A stretch of DNA of 64,000 nucleotides from Arthrobacter sp. NicSoilB4 (GTDB lineage Bacteria; Actinomycetota; Actinomycetes; Actinomycetales; Micrococcaceae), in the NCBI RefSeq assembly GCF_019977335.1, contig NZ_AP024653.1:434001-498000 (forward strand). The letters are read 5' to 3'. How positions within the stretch are numbered: position 1 is the first letter of the stretch; each line of letters starts with the position of its first letter. Position numbers and translations under genes: made by a program. The notes below the pieces were generated by a model, which saw nothing but the letters and a program-made list of their open reading frames with translations, ran no database searches and was not told where the DNA came from. Shown in pieces: positions 25,793 through 35,149 of this stretch.

Positions 25793-27457
25793 TTAGGCGG
25801 GGACGAGCGCCGGGTCCTCGCTGGGGACTTCCGCGCCGTCGCGAGCTTCATGCAGGAACCGGTCGTAAGCGGGAAGCGTCAGGAAGGCCGGGAACGACGG
25901 CGTGAGCGTGACTTCCTCGAAGATGTCCCGCGCATCGGCGAAGCGGTCGCCCTCGAAACGTTCCAGCCCGGCGAACTCCTCGTCCACCATGTCCTCGACC
26001 CATTCGCGGGTGATGACGTCGCCCTGGTCCGTGATGGCGCGGGAGAAAATCCACTGCCACAGCTGCGAGCGGGAGATCTCCGCAGTGGCGGCGTCCTCCA
26101 TCAGATTGTGGATGGCGACGGCGCCGTTGCCCCGGAGCCAGGACTCGATGTAGCGGATTCCGACCTCGATGTTATTCCGGATGCCCTGCTCGGTGATGGT
26201 GCCGGTGGTGGAGGCGATGTCGAGCAGAGCGCGGTCGTCCGGAGTGACGTCCTCGCGGAGGCGGTCCAGCTGGTTCGGGCGGTCGGCGAGAACGCCGTCG
26301 AACACTTCGCGGCAAACCGGAACCAGGTCCGGGTGGGCCACCCAGGAGCCGTCGAAGCCGTCGCCGGCCTCCCGGGTCTTGTCCGCACGGACCTTCTCGA
26401 TGGCGATCGCGTTGGCGTCCGCGTCCTTGCGGTTGGGGACGGCCGCGGCCATGCCGCCGATCGCCATGGCGCCGCGCTTGTGGCAGGCCCGGACCAGCTG
26501 CTCCGTGTAGGCGCGCATGAACGGCTGGGTCATGGTCACCTGGCTGCGGTCCGGCAGGACAAAGCGCGGTCCGCGGGTGCGGAAGTTCTTGATGAGCGAG
26601 AAGATGTAGTCCCAGCGGCCGGCGTTGAGGCCCGCGGCGTGGTCGCGCAGCTCGTAGAGGATCTCCTCCATCTCGAACGCGGCTGTGATGGTTTCGATCA
26701 GCACGGTGGCGCGGATGGTGCCCTGCGGGATGCCAAGCAGGTCCTGGGCGAGGACGAAGATGTCGTTCCACAGCCGGGCCTCAAGGTGGTTCTCGATCTT
26801 CGGCAGGTAGAAGTACGGGCCTTTGCCCTGGGCGATCAGCCGGCGGGCGTTGTGGAAGAAGTACAGCCCGAAGTCGACGATTCCGCCGGCAATCGGGGTG
26901 CCGTCAATAAGCATGTGCTTCTCCGGCAGGTGCCAGCCGCGGGGCCGGACCACGATCGTGGGCAGGTCCTCGGCGGCGCGGAGCTTGTACTCCTTGCCCT
27001 CCGGGGTGACGAAGTCGATCCTCCGCTCCAGCGCGTCGGTGAGGTTGAGCTGGCCCTGGATGACGTTGCGCCAGGACGGCGTGGAGGAGTCCTCCATGTC
27101 CGCGAGCCACACCTTGGCACCGGAGTTCAGCGCGTTGATGGTCATCTTCTTGTCCACCGGTCCTGTGATCTCGACGCGGCGGTCCGTCAGGCCCGGGGCC
27201 GGGGGAGCGACGCGCCAGTTCGGATCGTTTCGGACGGACTCAGTCTCCCGGAGGAACCGCGGGTCCTGGCCCTTGCCGATCTGCTGGCGGCGGTCACGGC
27301 GTGCCTGCAGCAGCTCCAGCCGGCGGCCCGCGGTGGCCTTGTGCAGCTTGGCGACAAACGCCAGCGCGTCCGGAGTAAGAACCTCGCCCTGCCGGCAAAT
27401 CGGCTGCGCGGTCAGCGTGATCCCGTTGATGGTGAAGTTGTCAGTGAAGCTGTTCAT
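25793..27457 (-). CDS. aceB: Malate synthase A
   Basis: Condenses glyoxylate with acetyl-CoA to malate, the second step of the glyoxylate shunt. The 554-residue protein carries the MSA signature segments [69 protein letters not shown] and [12 protein letters not shown]. The start is ATG 27457, after which [14 protein letters not shown] leads in; the AGGA-type site AATAGGAG/ATTT is just upstream. It lies 195 bp downstream of aceA on the same strand. An inverted repeat lies between them. Confidence 0.95.
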   Translation of the reverse strand: MNSFTDNFTINGITLTAQPICRQGEVLTPDALAFVAKLHKATAGRRLELLQARRDRRQQIGKGQDPRFLRETESVRNDPNWRVAPPAPGLTDRRVEITGPVDKKMTINALNSGAKVWLADMEDSSTPSWRNVIQGQLNLTDALERRIDFVTPEGKEYKLRAAEDLPTIVVRPRGWHLPEKHMLIDGTPIAGGIVDFGLYFFHNARRLIAQGKGPYFYLPKIENHLEARLWNDIFVLAQDLLGIPQGTIRATVLIETITAAFEMEEILYELRDHAAGLNAGRWDYIFSLIKNFRTRGPRFVLPDRSQVTMTQPFMRAYTEQLVRACHKRGAMAIGGMAAAVPNRKDADANAIAIEKVRADKTREAGDGFDGSWVAHPDLVPVCREVFDGVLADRPNQLDRLREDVTPDDRALLDIASTTGTITEQGIRNNIEVGIRYIESWLRGNGAVAIHNLMEDAATAEISRSQLWQWIFSRAITDQGDVITREWVEDMVDEEFAGLERFEGDRFADARDIFEEVTLTPSFPAFLTLPAYDRFLHEARDGAEVPSEDPALVPA

Positions 27458-27548
27458 TTCAAATCTCCTAAATAGGAAGAACGACGGCGAGTGGTGACGT
27501 GCGCTGGAGGCGGCGGGCCGGATGCTCCGGAAGCGTGCGTAAATGGGG

Positions 27549-27597
27549 CCCCATTGCCGCCCCGCCGAGGTGCGTGGTGGCGAAGGCGGCAATGGGG
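27549..27597. repeat. 13-bp inverted repeat between aceA and aceB
   Basis: CCCCATTGCCGCC (27549-27561) and GGCGGCAATGGGG (27585-27597) pair perfectly. A second overlapping palindrome, ATGGGGCCCCAT (27543-27554), shares the left arm, so the region can fold in two ways. Termination, attenuation or protein binding are all possible. Confidence 0.5.
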
Positions 27598-27652
27598 AAT
27601 AGCACGCGGAGGAGTGTTCGGACCGCTGGCGGAGCTGCCGCCGTCGTAAGCG

Positions 27653-28984
27653 TTAGTGGAACTGGCCCTCTTCGGTCGATCCGACCAATGCGAGGGTGGA
27701 TGCGTTCGGGTTGAGCGCGGTGGCGATGTCGTCGAAGTAGCCGGTGCCGACTTCGCGCTGGTGCTTCGTTGCGGTGTAGCCGCGGGATTCGGAGGCGAAT
27801 TCCTTCTCCTGGAGTTCGACGTAGGCGCTCATGCCTTCGCGGGCGTAGCCGTGGGCGAGGTCGAACATCGAGTAGTTCAGGGCGTGGAAGCCGGCCAGGG
27901 TGATGAACTGGAAGGTGAAGCCCATGGCGCCGAGTTCGCGCTGGAACTTGGCGATGGTGGCGTCGTCGAGGTGCTTCTTCCAGTTGAACGACGGGGAGCA
28001 GTTGTAGGAGAGCATCTGGTCCGGGAAGTCGGCCTTGACGGATTCGGCGAACTTGCGGGCCAGTTCCAGGTCCGGGGTGCCCGTCTCCATCCAGATGAGG
28101 TCGGAGTAGGGGGCGTAGGCCTTGGCGCGGGCGATGCAGGGTTCGATCCCGTTGCGCACCTTGTAGAAGCCCTCCGCGGTGCGAACCGGCTGTCCCCCTT
28201 CGCGGAGGATGAATTCCTGGTCCCGCTCGTCGACGTCGGAGGTGATCAGGGTGGCGGCCTCGGCGTCGGTGCGGGCGATGATGACCGACGGGGTGCCGGC
28301 GACGTCGGCTGCCAGGCGGGCCGCGTTCAGCGTGCGCACGTGCTGCTGGGTGGGGATCAGGACCTTGCCGCCGAGGTGGCCGCACTTCTTCTCCGACGCG
28401 AGCTGGTCTTCCCAGTGCACGCCCGAGGCGCCGGCCTGGATCATGGACTTCATCAGCTCGTAGGCGTTGAGCGGTCCGCCGAAGCCGGCCTCGGCGTCGG
28501 CGACGATCGGGACCATCCAGTCCTCGACCGTCTGGACGCCTTCGGAGAACTCGATCTGGTCGGCGCGGAGCAGGGCGTTGTTGATGCGGCGCACCACGGT
28601 GGGAACAGAGTTGGCCGGGTAGAGGGACTGGTCCGGATAGGTGTGGCCGGAGTTGTTGGCGTCGGCGGCGACCTGCCAGCCGGAGAGGTAGATGGCGCGG
28701 AGGCCGGCCTTGACCTGCTGCACGGCCTGGTTGCCGGTCAGCGCGCCGAGGGCGTTGGTGTACTTGCCTTCCTTGTGCTCCTCGGTGAGCTGCTTCCACA
28801 GCTTCTCGGAGCCGCGGCGGGCCAGCGTGTGCTCTTCGGAGACGCGGCCGCGGAGGCGGACGACGTCGGAAGCCTTGTAGTCCCGAGTGACACCTTCCCA
28901 GCGCGGGCTGGCAGCCCACTCGAGCTCCAGGGCGGCGGCCTGCTCTTCGGGCGTCTGCTGGGTGGGCTCAAATGCTGCAGTCAT
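27653..28984 (-). CDS. aceA: Isocitrate lyase
   Basis: Splits isocitrate into glyoxylate and succinate. The 443-residue protein has the catalytic KKCGH at residues 199-203, plus [35 protein letters not shown] and the C-terminal [12 protein letters not shown]. Length matches the short bacterial class. ATG 28984 is preceded by AAGGAGACAAAG. Divergent from the RamB-type regulator across a 199-bp control region, and followed by aceB. Confidence 0.97.
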   Translation of the reverse strand: MTAAFEPTQQTPEEQAAALELEWAASPRWEGVTRDYKASDVVRLRGRVSEEHTLARRGSEKLWKQLTEEHKEGKYTNALGALTGNQAVQQVKAGLRAIYLSGWQVAADANNSGHTYPDQSLYPANSVPTVVRRINNALLRADQIEFSEGVQTVEDWMVPIVADAEAGFGGPLNAYELMKSMIQAGASGVHWEDQLASEKKCGHLGGKVLIPTQQHVRTLNAARLAADVAGTPSVIIARTDAEAATLITSDVDERDQEFILREGGQPVRTAEGFYKVRNGIEPCIARAKAYAPYSDLIWMETGTPDLELARKFAESVKADFPDQMLSYNCSPSFNWKKHLDDATIAKFQRELGAMGFTFQFITLAGFHALNYSMFDLAHGYAREGMSAYVELQEKEFASESRGYTATKHQREVGTGYFDDIATALNPNASTLALVGSTEEGQFH

Positions 28985-29167
28985 CTTTGTCTCCTTGGTG
29001 GGGGTCCGGGGCCGGCTTGGCTGCTTCCTCGCAGGTCAAGCCGGCTGATCCGGAGCGGTGTTGGGCCCCCGGCCGCCGGGGTCCCTCACCGAGCTTGCGA
29101 GGTGGGGGAGCGGCTGGGGATTTCCGTAAGACCTACTTTTCTGTACTTTCAAGGGGCTTTCTAGACC

Positions 29168-29180
29168 AAAACTCTGGAAA
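29168..29180 (+). promoter_or_regulatory. Candidate RamB-type box
   Basis: AAAACTCTGGAAA differs at two of 13 positions from the corynebacterial RamB consensus AAAACTTTGCAAA. It lies in the aceA/ramB divergent region just before the regulator's start. A 10-bp direct repeat AAGAAATGCA (29179-29188 and 29206-29215) is adjacent. Confidence 0.4.
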
Positions 29181-29183
29181 GAA

Positions 29184-30692
29184 ATGCACTTCTTCGCGTA
29201 TTCTCAAGAAATGCATCCCGCCAGCTGGAACCGCCCCGTCTCGTCCCCGTCCTCGGCAGCGCCCGAGGTGGATGTCATCAGCATGGGCCGCCGCGTCCGC
29301 CACCTGCGCAAGGCGGCCGGGCTGACGCTGGATGACCTGAGCGCCACCGTGGGCACGGCCCCCAGCCAGCTGAGCCTGATCGAGAACGGCAAGCGCGAGC
29401 CGAAACTCGGCCTGCTCCAGCAGCTCGCGGCGGCCCTCGGCGTGAGCATCGACGAACTGCTCGGCGCGGAGCCACCCAACCGCCGCGCCGCACTGGAGAT
29501 CGAGCTGGAACGCTACCAGCGCAGCCCCATCTACGAGTCCCTGAACCTGCCCAAGATCCGCATCAGCTCACGGCTTCCGATGGACGTGCTGGAGTCCATG
29601 GTGGGGCTGCAGCACGAGCTGGAACGCCGGCTGAACGAGCAGGTCGCGACGCCGGAAGAGGCGCGCCGTGCCAACGGAGAGCTCCGCGCCATGATGCGCG
29701 AGCGGAACAACTACTTCCCGGAGTACGAGGCGGAGGCGCAGAAGGTCCTGGCCTCCGTGGGCCACACGTCCGGACCGCTGTCCCATCACGTCATCGCGGA
29801 CATCGCGGGGCACCTCGGCTTCAGCCTCCACCATGTGGGCGACCTGCCGCATTCCACCCGCTCGGTGACGGACCTGAAGAACCGCCGGATTTACCTGACG
29901 CAGAACGCCCGCAGCGACCACGACCCGCGGTCCGTGCTGCTGCAGGCGCTGGGCCACTACGTCCTGGGCCACCAGACGCCGTCGAACTACGGCGACTTCC
30001 TGATGCAGCGCGTGGCCACGAACTACTTCGCCGCCGCGCTCCTGCTGCCCGAGCAGGCGACCGTGGAATTCCTGCAGCGCGCCAAGCAGGCAAAAGAAAT
30101 CGCCGTCGAGGACATCCGCGATGCCTTCGCCGTGTCCTACGAGACCGCCGCGCACCGGTTCACCAACCTCGCCACCCAGCACCTGGACATCCGCACCCAC
30201 TTCCAGAAGACGCACAAGAGCGGCATCATCTACAAGGCGTACGAGAACGACGGCGTGACGTTCCCGCAGGACCACACCGGCGCCATCGAGGGCCAGCCCT
30301 CCTGCAAGAACTGGACCTCCCGGGTGGTGTTCGACGTGCCGGACAAGTTCAGCGCCTACAACCAGTACACGGACACCCCGGCCGGGACCTACTGGTGCAC
30401 GGCCCGGACCGAGCGCTCCGCCAACGGCGAGTTCTCGCTGTCCGTGGGGGTGCCGTATGCGCAGGTGAAGTGGTTCCGCGGCCGCGACACCACCGAGCGT
30501 TCCAAATCCACCTGTCCGGACGAGAGCTGCTGCCGCAGGCCCCCGGCCGCCCTGACCTCGGAGTGGGCCGGGAATGCCTGGCCCTCGGCGCGGGCCCATT
30601 CGCACCTGCTCGCGGCGATGCCCCCGGGCGCCTTCCCCGGCGTGGACGAGACCGAGGTCTACTCCTTCCTGCAGGCGCACTCGGGCAGCTGA
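29184..30692 (+). CDS. ramB: RamB-type XRE regulator of acetate/glyoxylate metabolism
   Basis: A 502-residue regulator with an N-terminal XRE helix-turn-helix (LRKAAGLTLDDLSATVGTAPSQLSLIENGKREPKLGLLQQLAAALGVS, about 41-88). An IrrE-like middle domain follows (LLQALGHYVLGH), then a C-terminal short-chain fatty-acid-regulator domain with several cysteines (CPDESCC). This architecture is that of RamB, which controls aceA and aceB in corynebacteria and mycobacteria, and it lies next to them here. The start is uncertain; ATG 29184, 29211 and 29283 are all possible, and conservation begins at the last. Confidence 0.88.
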   Translation: MHFFAYSQEMHPASWNRPVSSPSSAAPEVDVISMGRRVRHLRKAAGLTLDDLSATVGTAPSQLSLIENGKREPKLGLLQQLAAALGVSIDELLGAEPPNRRAALEIELERYQRSPIYESLNLPKIRISSRLPMDVLESMVGLQHELERRLNEQVATPEEARRANGELRAMMRERNNYFPEYEAEAQKVLASVGHTSGPLSHHVIADIAGHLGFSLHHVGDLPHSTRSVTDLKNRRIYLTQNARSDHDPRSVLLQALGHYVLGHQTPSNYGDFLMQRVATNYFAAALLLPEQATVEFLQRAKQAKEIAVEDIRDAFAVSYETAAHRFTNLATQHLDIRTHFQKTHKSGIIYKAYENDGVTFPQDHTGAIEGQPSCKNWTSRVVFDVPDKFSAYNQYTDTPAGTYWCTARTERSANGEFSLSVGVPYAQVKWFRGRDTTERSKSTCPDESCCRRPPAALTSEWAGNAWPSARAHSHLLAAMPPGAFPGVDETEVYSFLQAHSGS

Positions 30693-30715
30693 CCTCCTCA
30701 CATCAGGTGAGGGGG
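30693..30715 (+). terminator. Hairpin after the RamB-type gene
   Basis: CCTCAC (30696-30701) pairs with GTGAGG (30707-30712) around ATCAG, extendable to eight pairs with a wobble, right after the stop codon. No T-run follows. Confidence 0.4.
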
Positions 30716-30796
30716 CGTCTGCTGTGCGTGGCTGAAAGCTCAGCGGACTATATTGGCCGTGTCAGCTAGTGGATTCGACTGCGGGAGCGCCCAGCC

Positions 30797-32545
30797 ATGG
30801 CCAAGGAACTTGCAACCCAGCTCATCGAACAACTCCAAGCCGCCGGCGTGCAGCGGATCTACGGAATTGTCGGCGACAGCCTCAACCCGATCGTCGACGC
30901 CGTCCGCAAGACCGGCGGCGCCGCGAAAGGCGGGATCGACTGGATCCACGTCCGGCATGAAGAGGCCGCCGCGTTCGCCGCAGCGGCGGAGGCGCAGCTG
31001 ACCGGCAAGCTCGCGGTCTGCGCCGGTTCCTGCGGGCCGGGCAACCTGCACCTGATCAACGGGCTCTACGACGCCAACCGCTCCGGCGCCCCGGTGCTGG
31101 CCATCGCCTCGCACATCCCCAGCAAGCAGATCGGCAGCAGCTTCTTCCAGGAGACCCACCCTGACCGGCTCTTCAACGAGTGCTCGGTCTACTCCGAACT
31201 CATCAGCACCGCCGAGCAGGCGCCGCGCGTGATGCACAGCGCCATCCAGCACGCGGTCGCGCTCCGCGGCGTCGCCGTCGTGACCCTCCCCGGCGACATC
31301 GCCGGGGTGGAGGCGACCGCTCCAACCCCGGCTCCCGCCGCGTTCCGCCCGGCCACGCTTGTGCCGGACCCGGCCAGCGTGCGGGAACTGGCGGAGGCCA
31401 TCAACGACGCCGGGAAGGTCGCGATTTTCGCCGGGGCTGGCGTCGAGGGTGCCCACGACGAGGTCATCGCCCTCGCCGAATTGCTCGCCGCGCCGATCGG
31501 GCATTCGCTCCGCGGCAAGGACTTTATGCAGTACGACAATCCCTACGACATCGGCATGACCGGGCTGCTGGGCTACGGCGCCGCGGCCGAGGGGATCCAG
31601 GACGCGGACCTGCTGATCCTGCTCGGCACTGACTTCCCCTACGACCAGTTCCTGCCCGGAACCCGCACGGCGCAGGTGGACCGGGCCGCGCAGAACCTGG
31701 GCCGGCGGACCGACGTCGACATCGCGGTCCACGGCGACGTACTGCCAACGCTCGCGGCCCTCATGCCCCTGCTGAAGCCGAAGAAGAGCCGGCGCTTCCT
31801 CGAGGCGATGCTCAAGAAGCACGACCGGTTGATGAACAAGGCTGTCGGCGCCTACACGCGGAGGGTCGAAAAGACCCAGCCGATGCACCCGGAGTACGCG
31901 GCCTCGCTGCTGGACCAGGTCGCAGCGAAGGATGCGATCTTCACCGCCGATACGGGCATGTGCAACGTCTGGACCGCCCGGTACATCAGCCCGCTGGGCA
32001 CCCGCCGGCTGATCGGCTCGTACCTCCACGGTTCCATGGCCAACGCGCTTCCGCATGCGATCGGTGCCCAGCTGGCCTACCCCGGCCGGCAGGTTGTCTC
32101 TGTCTCGGGCGACGGCGGCCTGTCGATGCTGCTGGGGGAGCTGATCACGGTCGCAGCGCACCGGCTCCCGGTCAACGTGGTGGTGTTCAACAACTCCACC
32201 CTGGGCATGGTCAAGCTGGAGATGCTGGTGGACGGGCTCCCGGACTTCGGCGTGGACGTCCCCGATGCCAACTATGCCGCGGTGGCCCGCGCCCTGGGCT
32301 TTCACGCCGTCCGGGTCACGGACCCGTCCCGGATTGAGGCGGCCTACCGGGAAGCCTTCGCCCACCCCGGGCCGTCGCTGGTGGAGCTCATCACGGACCC
32401 CAAGGCGCTGTCCCTCCCGCCCAAGATCAAGGGCGCCCAGATCTTGGGCTTCGCCACGGCCATGTCCAAGGCGGTCCTCAACCGGGGTGCCGGAGAGGCC
32501 GTCAGCATGGCGCGGAGCAACCTGCGCAACATTCCCCGGGGCTAA
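30797..32545 (+). CDS. poxB: Pyruvate oxidase (pyruvate:quinone oxidoreductase)
   Basis: Peripheral-membrane thiamine-diphosphate/FAD enzyme converting pyruvate to acetate and CO2 with electrons passed to quinone. The 582-residue protein has the N-terminal TPP half (VYGIVGDSLNPIVDA-like start, HVRHEEAAAFAAAAEAQLTGKLAVCAGSCGPGNLHLINGLYDA). It also has a central FAD-binding domain and the C-terminal TPP motif GDGGLSMLLGELITVAAHRLPVNVVVFNN (about 438-466). GGGAG lies before ATG 30797. Acetate produced would feed the aceA/aceB pathway next door. Confidence 0.93.
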   Translation: MAKELATQLIEQLQAAGVQRIYGIVGDSLNPIVDAVRKTGGAAKGGIDWIHVRHEEAAAFAAAAEAQLTGKLAVCAGSCGPGNLHLINGLYDANRSGAPVLAIASHIPSKQIGSSFFQETHPDRLFNECSVYSELISTAEQAPRVMHSAIQHAVALRGVAVVTLPGDIAGVEATAPTPAPAAFRPATLVPDPASVRELAEAINDAGKVAIFAGAGVEGAHDEVIALAELLAAPIGHSLRGKDFMQYDNPYDIGMTGLLGYGAAAEGIQDADLLILLGTDFPYDQFLPGTRTAQVDRAAQNLGRRTDVDIAVHGDVLPTLAALMPLLKPKKSRRFLEAMLKKHDRLMNKAVGAYTRRVEKTQPMHPEYAASLLDQVAAKDAIFTADTGMCNVWTARYISPLGTRRLIGSYLHGSMANALPHAIGAQLAYPGRQVVSVSGDGGLSMLLGELITVAAHRLPVNVVVFNNSTLGMVKLEMLVDGLPDFGVDVPDANYAAVARALGFHAVRVTDPSRIEAAYREAFAHPGPSLVELITDPKALSLPPKIKGAQILGFATAMSKAVLNRGAGEAVSMARSNLRNIPRG

Positions 32546-32556
32546 GGCGGTTCGAG

Positions 32557-32616
32557 TTCGCCGGAAACGTGCGAGTTCGCCGGAGCTCCCCGGCGAACTG
32601 GACTGTTTCCGGCGAA
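32557..32616. repeat. Nested palindrome, copy B
   Basis: Inner stem GTTCGCCGG (32575-32583) and CCGGCGAAC (32590-32598) with 6-nt loop AGCTCC. Outer arms TTCGCCGGAAA (32557-32567) and TTTCCGGCGAA (32606-32616), each 7 nt from the inner stem. It starts 11 nt after the poxB stop. Compared with copy A, the inner pair G-C has become T-A. Confidence 0.85.
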
Positions 32617-32786
32617 ACTGGGCTGCGCGACGTGGGTGGACGGGCTGGGGGCTGGTGCTTGGGCGGGAAAACGGCGTCAAATCGTGACCCGGGCGCGGTC
32701 GCGCTTTGCCGGGCCCGGTGCTTGACTGGCCGTAGGCGGGATCTCCGCCCTTCTACTTTCGCTGTTGTGCGGGCCTTGGGGGCGCG

Positions 32787-34067
32787 ATGAGACAGAAGAC
32801 CACAGCGCGGCTTGTTGCCGCGGGGGCTGCCCTGGCGCTGGCCTTGACGGCCTGTTCCGCCTCGCCTCCGGCGCTGGTGCAGGCCGACGGCGTCGAACGC
32901 GTCTCGGCGGAAGAGTCCGCCTATCCGGCCGAGTTGGCTCTCCTTCGGGCATCGGCGCGGAAGCTGGGCGCCGCCCTTCTGACAGACGGCGGGGACGCCG
33001 GAAGTGGAAACGTGGTTTCGTCCCCGGGCAGCCTGCTGGTTGCCCTGGCAATGCTGCGGGTGGGCGCATCCGGCGCAACCGCTGCCGAGATGGACAGTGT
33101 GCTGGGCTTCCCCGCGGAGCATCGCGACGAAGCCCTGAACGCGCTGCTGACTTCCTTGGAAGCTTTCGACGGCGACCCAGGCTCGGTGGATGAAAAGGAC
33201 CCGCCGCGCCGGCCGGTCCTGCACACGGCAAACGGCTTGTTCGTGGACAAGGGCGAGCCCACGGGGGAACGCTATCTGCAGTCCTTGGCGCGGTATTACG
33301 GAACCGGCGTATACCCGGTGGACTTCCAGGATGAGGCCGCCACCAAGCCGGCAATCGACGCCTGGGTGAACCAGAACACCGGCGGACGGATCAAGGAGGC
33401 GCCCGCGAAGTACGACCGCAGGGACACTTTCAGCGTGCTCAACGCGGTGTACTTCGCCTCGGCGTGGAAGGTCCCTTTCGACCCGGCGGACACTTCTGAC
33501 CTGCCGTTTACGACGTCCGACGGCGGGCAGGTTTCCGTCCCCACCATGTCGGGCGTTCAGGACCTTGCCTACGCCCGGGGTGCAGGCTGGCAGGCCGTCG
33601 ATTTGCCCTACGCCGAGGGATTTGTGATGCGGCTCGTGCTCCCGGATTCCGGGACTTCGGGGCCCGGGGCGCAGGACGCCGTCGACGCAGCCCTGGCCCT
33701 TGAAGCCGCCGACCCGGCGCCCGTGCAGATCGTCTTGCCGCGGTGGGACCACAAGAGCGACTTTGATCTGCGCCAGGTTTTCACTGACCTGGGGCTGCAG
33801 ACGATGCTCCAGACCCAGACCGACTTCGGCTCAATCCAGCACGGCCTCAAGATCCAGGCGGCCGCACAGTCCGCCAGCATCACCGTGGCCGAGAAGGGCA
33901 CGATTGCTGCCGCCGTGAGCCAGATCAACGCCCGGGCAGTCAGCGGAGTGGCAGCGACCGAGGTGATCCGGTTCGACCGGCCGTTCCTGTATGAGATCGT
34001 CCACGTCGCGAGCGGGCTGCCCCTCTTTATGGGCAGGGTGTCCGACCCCCGCGCAGCCGGCGCGTGA
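32787..34067 (+). CDS. Serpin family lipoprotein
   Basis: A 426-residue serine-protease-inhibitor fold protein. The signal peptide ends in a lipobox (ALTAC, Cys23), so it is probably anchored outside the membrane. The serpin core is clear: NVVSSPGSLLVALAMLRVGASGATAAEM, FSVLNAVYFASAWKVPF, and the C-terminal FDRPFLYEIVH...GLPLFMGRVSDP. The hinge of the reactive loop is EKGTIAAAV (369-377), with small residues as needed for inhibitory serpins. Counting 17 residues from Glu369 puts P1 at Val385 and P1' at Ser386, which suggests an elastase- or subtilisin-like target. Starts 51 nt after an unstructured spacer. Confidence 0.9.
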   Translation: MRQKTTARLVAAGAALALALTACSASPPALVQADGVERVSAEESAYPAELALLRASARKLGAALLTDGGDAGSGNVVSSPGSLLVALAMLRVGASGATAAEMDSVLGFPAEHRDEALNALLTSLEAFDGDPGSVDEKDPPRRPVLHTANGLFVDKGEPTGERYLQSLARYYGTGVYPVDFQDEAATKPAIDAWVNQNTGGRIKEAPAKYDRRDTFSVLNAVYFASAWKVPFDPADTSDLPFTTSDGGQVSVPTMSGVQDLAYARGAGWQAVDLPYAEGFVMRLVLPDSGTSGPGAQDAVDAALALEAADPAPVQIVLPRWDHKSDFDLRQVFTDLGLQTMLQTQTDFGSIQHGLKIQAAAQSASITVAEKGTIAAAVSQINARAVSGVAATEVIRFDRPFLYEIVHVASGLPLFMGRVSDPRAAGA

Positions 34068-34125
34068 ATAACCGACCTTCCGCGAACTGGGCCCAGACCG
34101 CGCGCCGGGACCCGGTGGGACGGCG

Positions 34126-35007
34126 TTAGCGCGGGCCGCCCTGCCAGAGCGCATCGAACGGCGCTCCCGAAGCCACCCGGTTGCGGATTCCCGCGGTCAC
34201 AAACGCCTTGGCCGTCCGGGCAGCCTCGAGCGGGGTCGCGCCCTTGGCCAGTTCGGCCGTCACTGCGGCGGCCAGCGAGCAGCCGGCACCCGACACTGCC
34301 ACTTCGCCCACCTTCGGGGCGGACAGGACTTCCAGCGTCTCGCCGTCGTAGTAGACGTCGACGGCGTCCGGCCCGGCCAGGCGCACGCCGCCCTTGGCGA
34401 GCACCGCGGCGCCGCTGAGTTCGTGGATCCGGACCGCGGCGGCCTTGAGCGATTCGAGGTCGGTGATTTCGAGGCCGGAGAGGGACTCGGCCTCGAAGTG
34501 GTTCGGCGTGACAAACGTGGCGAGGGGCAGGATCTGAGCCTTGAGGGCCTGGTCCGTGTCCAGCGCGTGGCCCGGCTCCTGGCCCTTGCAGATCAGCACC
34601 GGATCCAGGACGACGTTGGTGAACCCGCCCGCGGCCAGGGCCGAGGCCACGGTCGAAATCGTTGCCGGGCTGCCCAGCATCCCGATCTTCACCGTGTCCA
34701 GAGTCGACGGTGCGCCGGACGCGGCGCCGTAGGCCGCCGTCGTCGCCTCCAGTTGGTGGGCGATGACCTGCTGGTCGACCGGGACGAAGCGGTGGTTCCA
34801 GTTGTCCTGCGGATCGAAGGACACGATGCACGTCAGGTTGGCGATGCCGAAGACGCCAAGTTCCTGGAAGGTCTTCAGGTCGGCCTGGGCGCCGGCGCCG
34901 CCGGTCGCTTCGGAGCCGGCGATGGTCAAGGCGACGGCGGGAGCAGCCGGGGCGTCGTCGTGGGCGGGGGCCGCCAGGGCGGCGGAGTCAAAGGCGGTGG
35001 AAGTCAT
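34126..35007 (-). CDS. pdxK: Pyridoxal kinase (ThiD-like PdxK type)
   Basis: A 293-residue ribokinase-family enzyme. The start TIAGSEATGGAGAQADLKTFQELGVFG, the CIVSFDPQDNWNH stretch, LDPVLICKG and the catalytic SGAGCSLAAAVTAELAKG match the Bacillus-type PdxK, which phosphorylates pyridoxal and related vitamers. HMP kinase (ThiD) is the alternative. The CKG and WNH sequences favour PdxK. The first about 25 residues are an Ala/Pro-rich extension. No thiamine genes are nearby. Divergent from the MHS symporter. Confidence 0.78.
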   Translation of the reverse strand: MTSTAFDSAALAAPAHDDAPAAPAVALTIAGSEATGGAGAQADLKTFQELGVFGIANLTCIVSFDPQDNWNHRFVPVDQQVIAHQLEATTAAYGAASGAPSTLDTVKIGMLGSPATISTVASALAAGGFTNVVLDPVLICKGQEPGHALDTDQALKAQILPLATFVTPNHFEAESLSGLEITDLESLKAAAVRIHELSGAAVLAKGGVRLAGPDAVDVYYDGETLEVLSAPKVGEVAVSGAGCSLAAAVTAELAKGATPLEAARTAKAFVTAGIRNRVASGAPFDALWQGGPR

Positions 35008-35149
35008 GGTCCCATCCTGCCATTCCCGGAAAACCGTCCGTATTGTGCGCATGACCAATATGAACAAAACCCACGTGTTCCGGATCACCGCGAATAAGGT
35101 GGCGGACGGTGTTGCTTTCTTGCGGCGCCGGATCCAGGAAGGTTCATTG

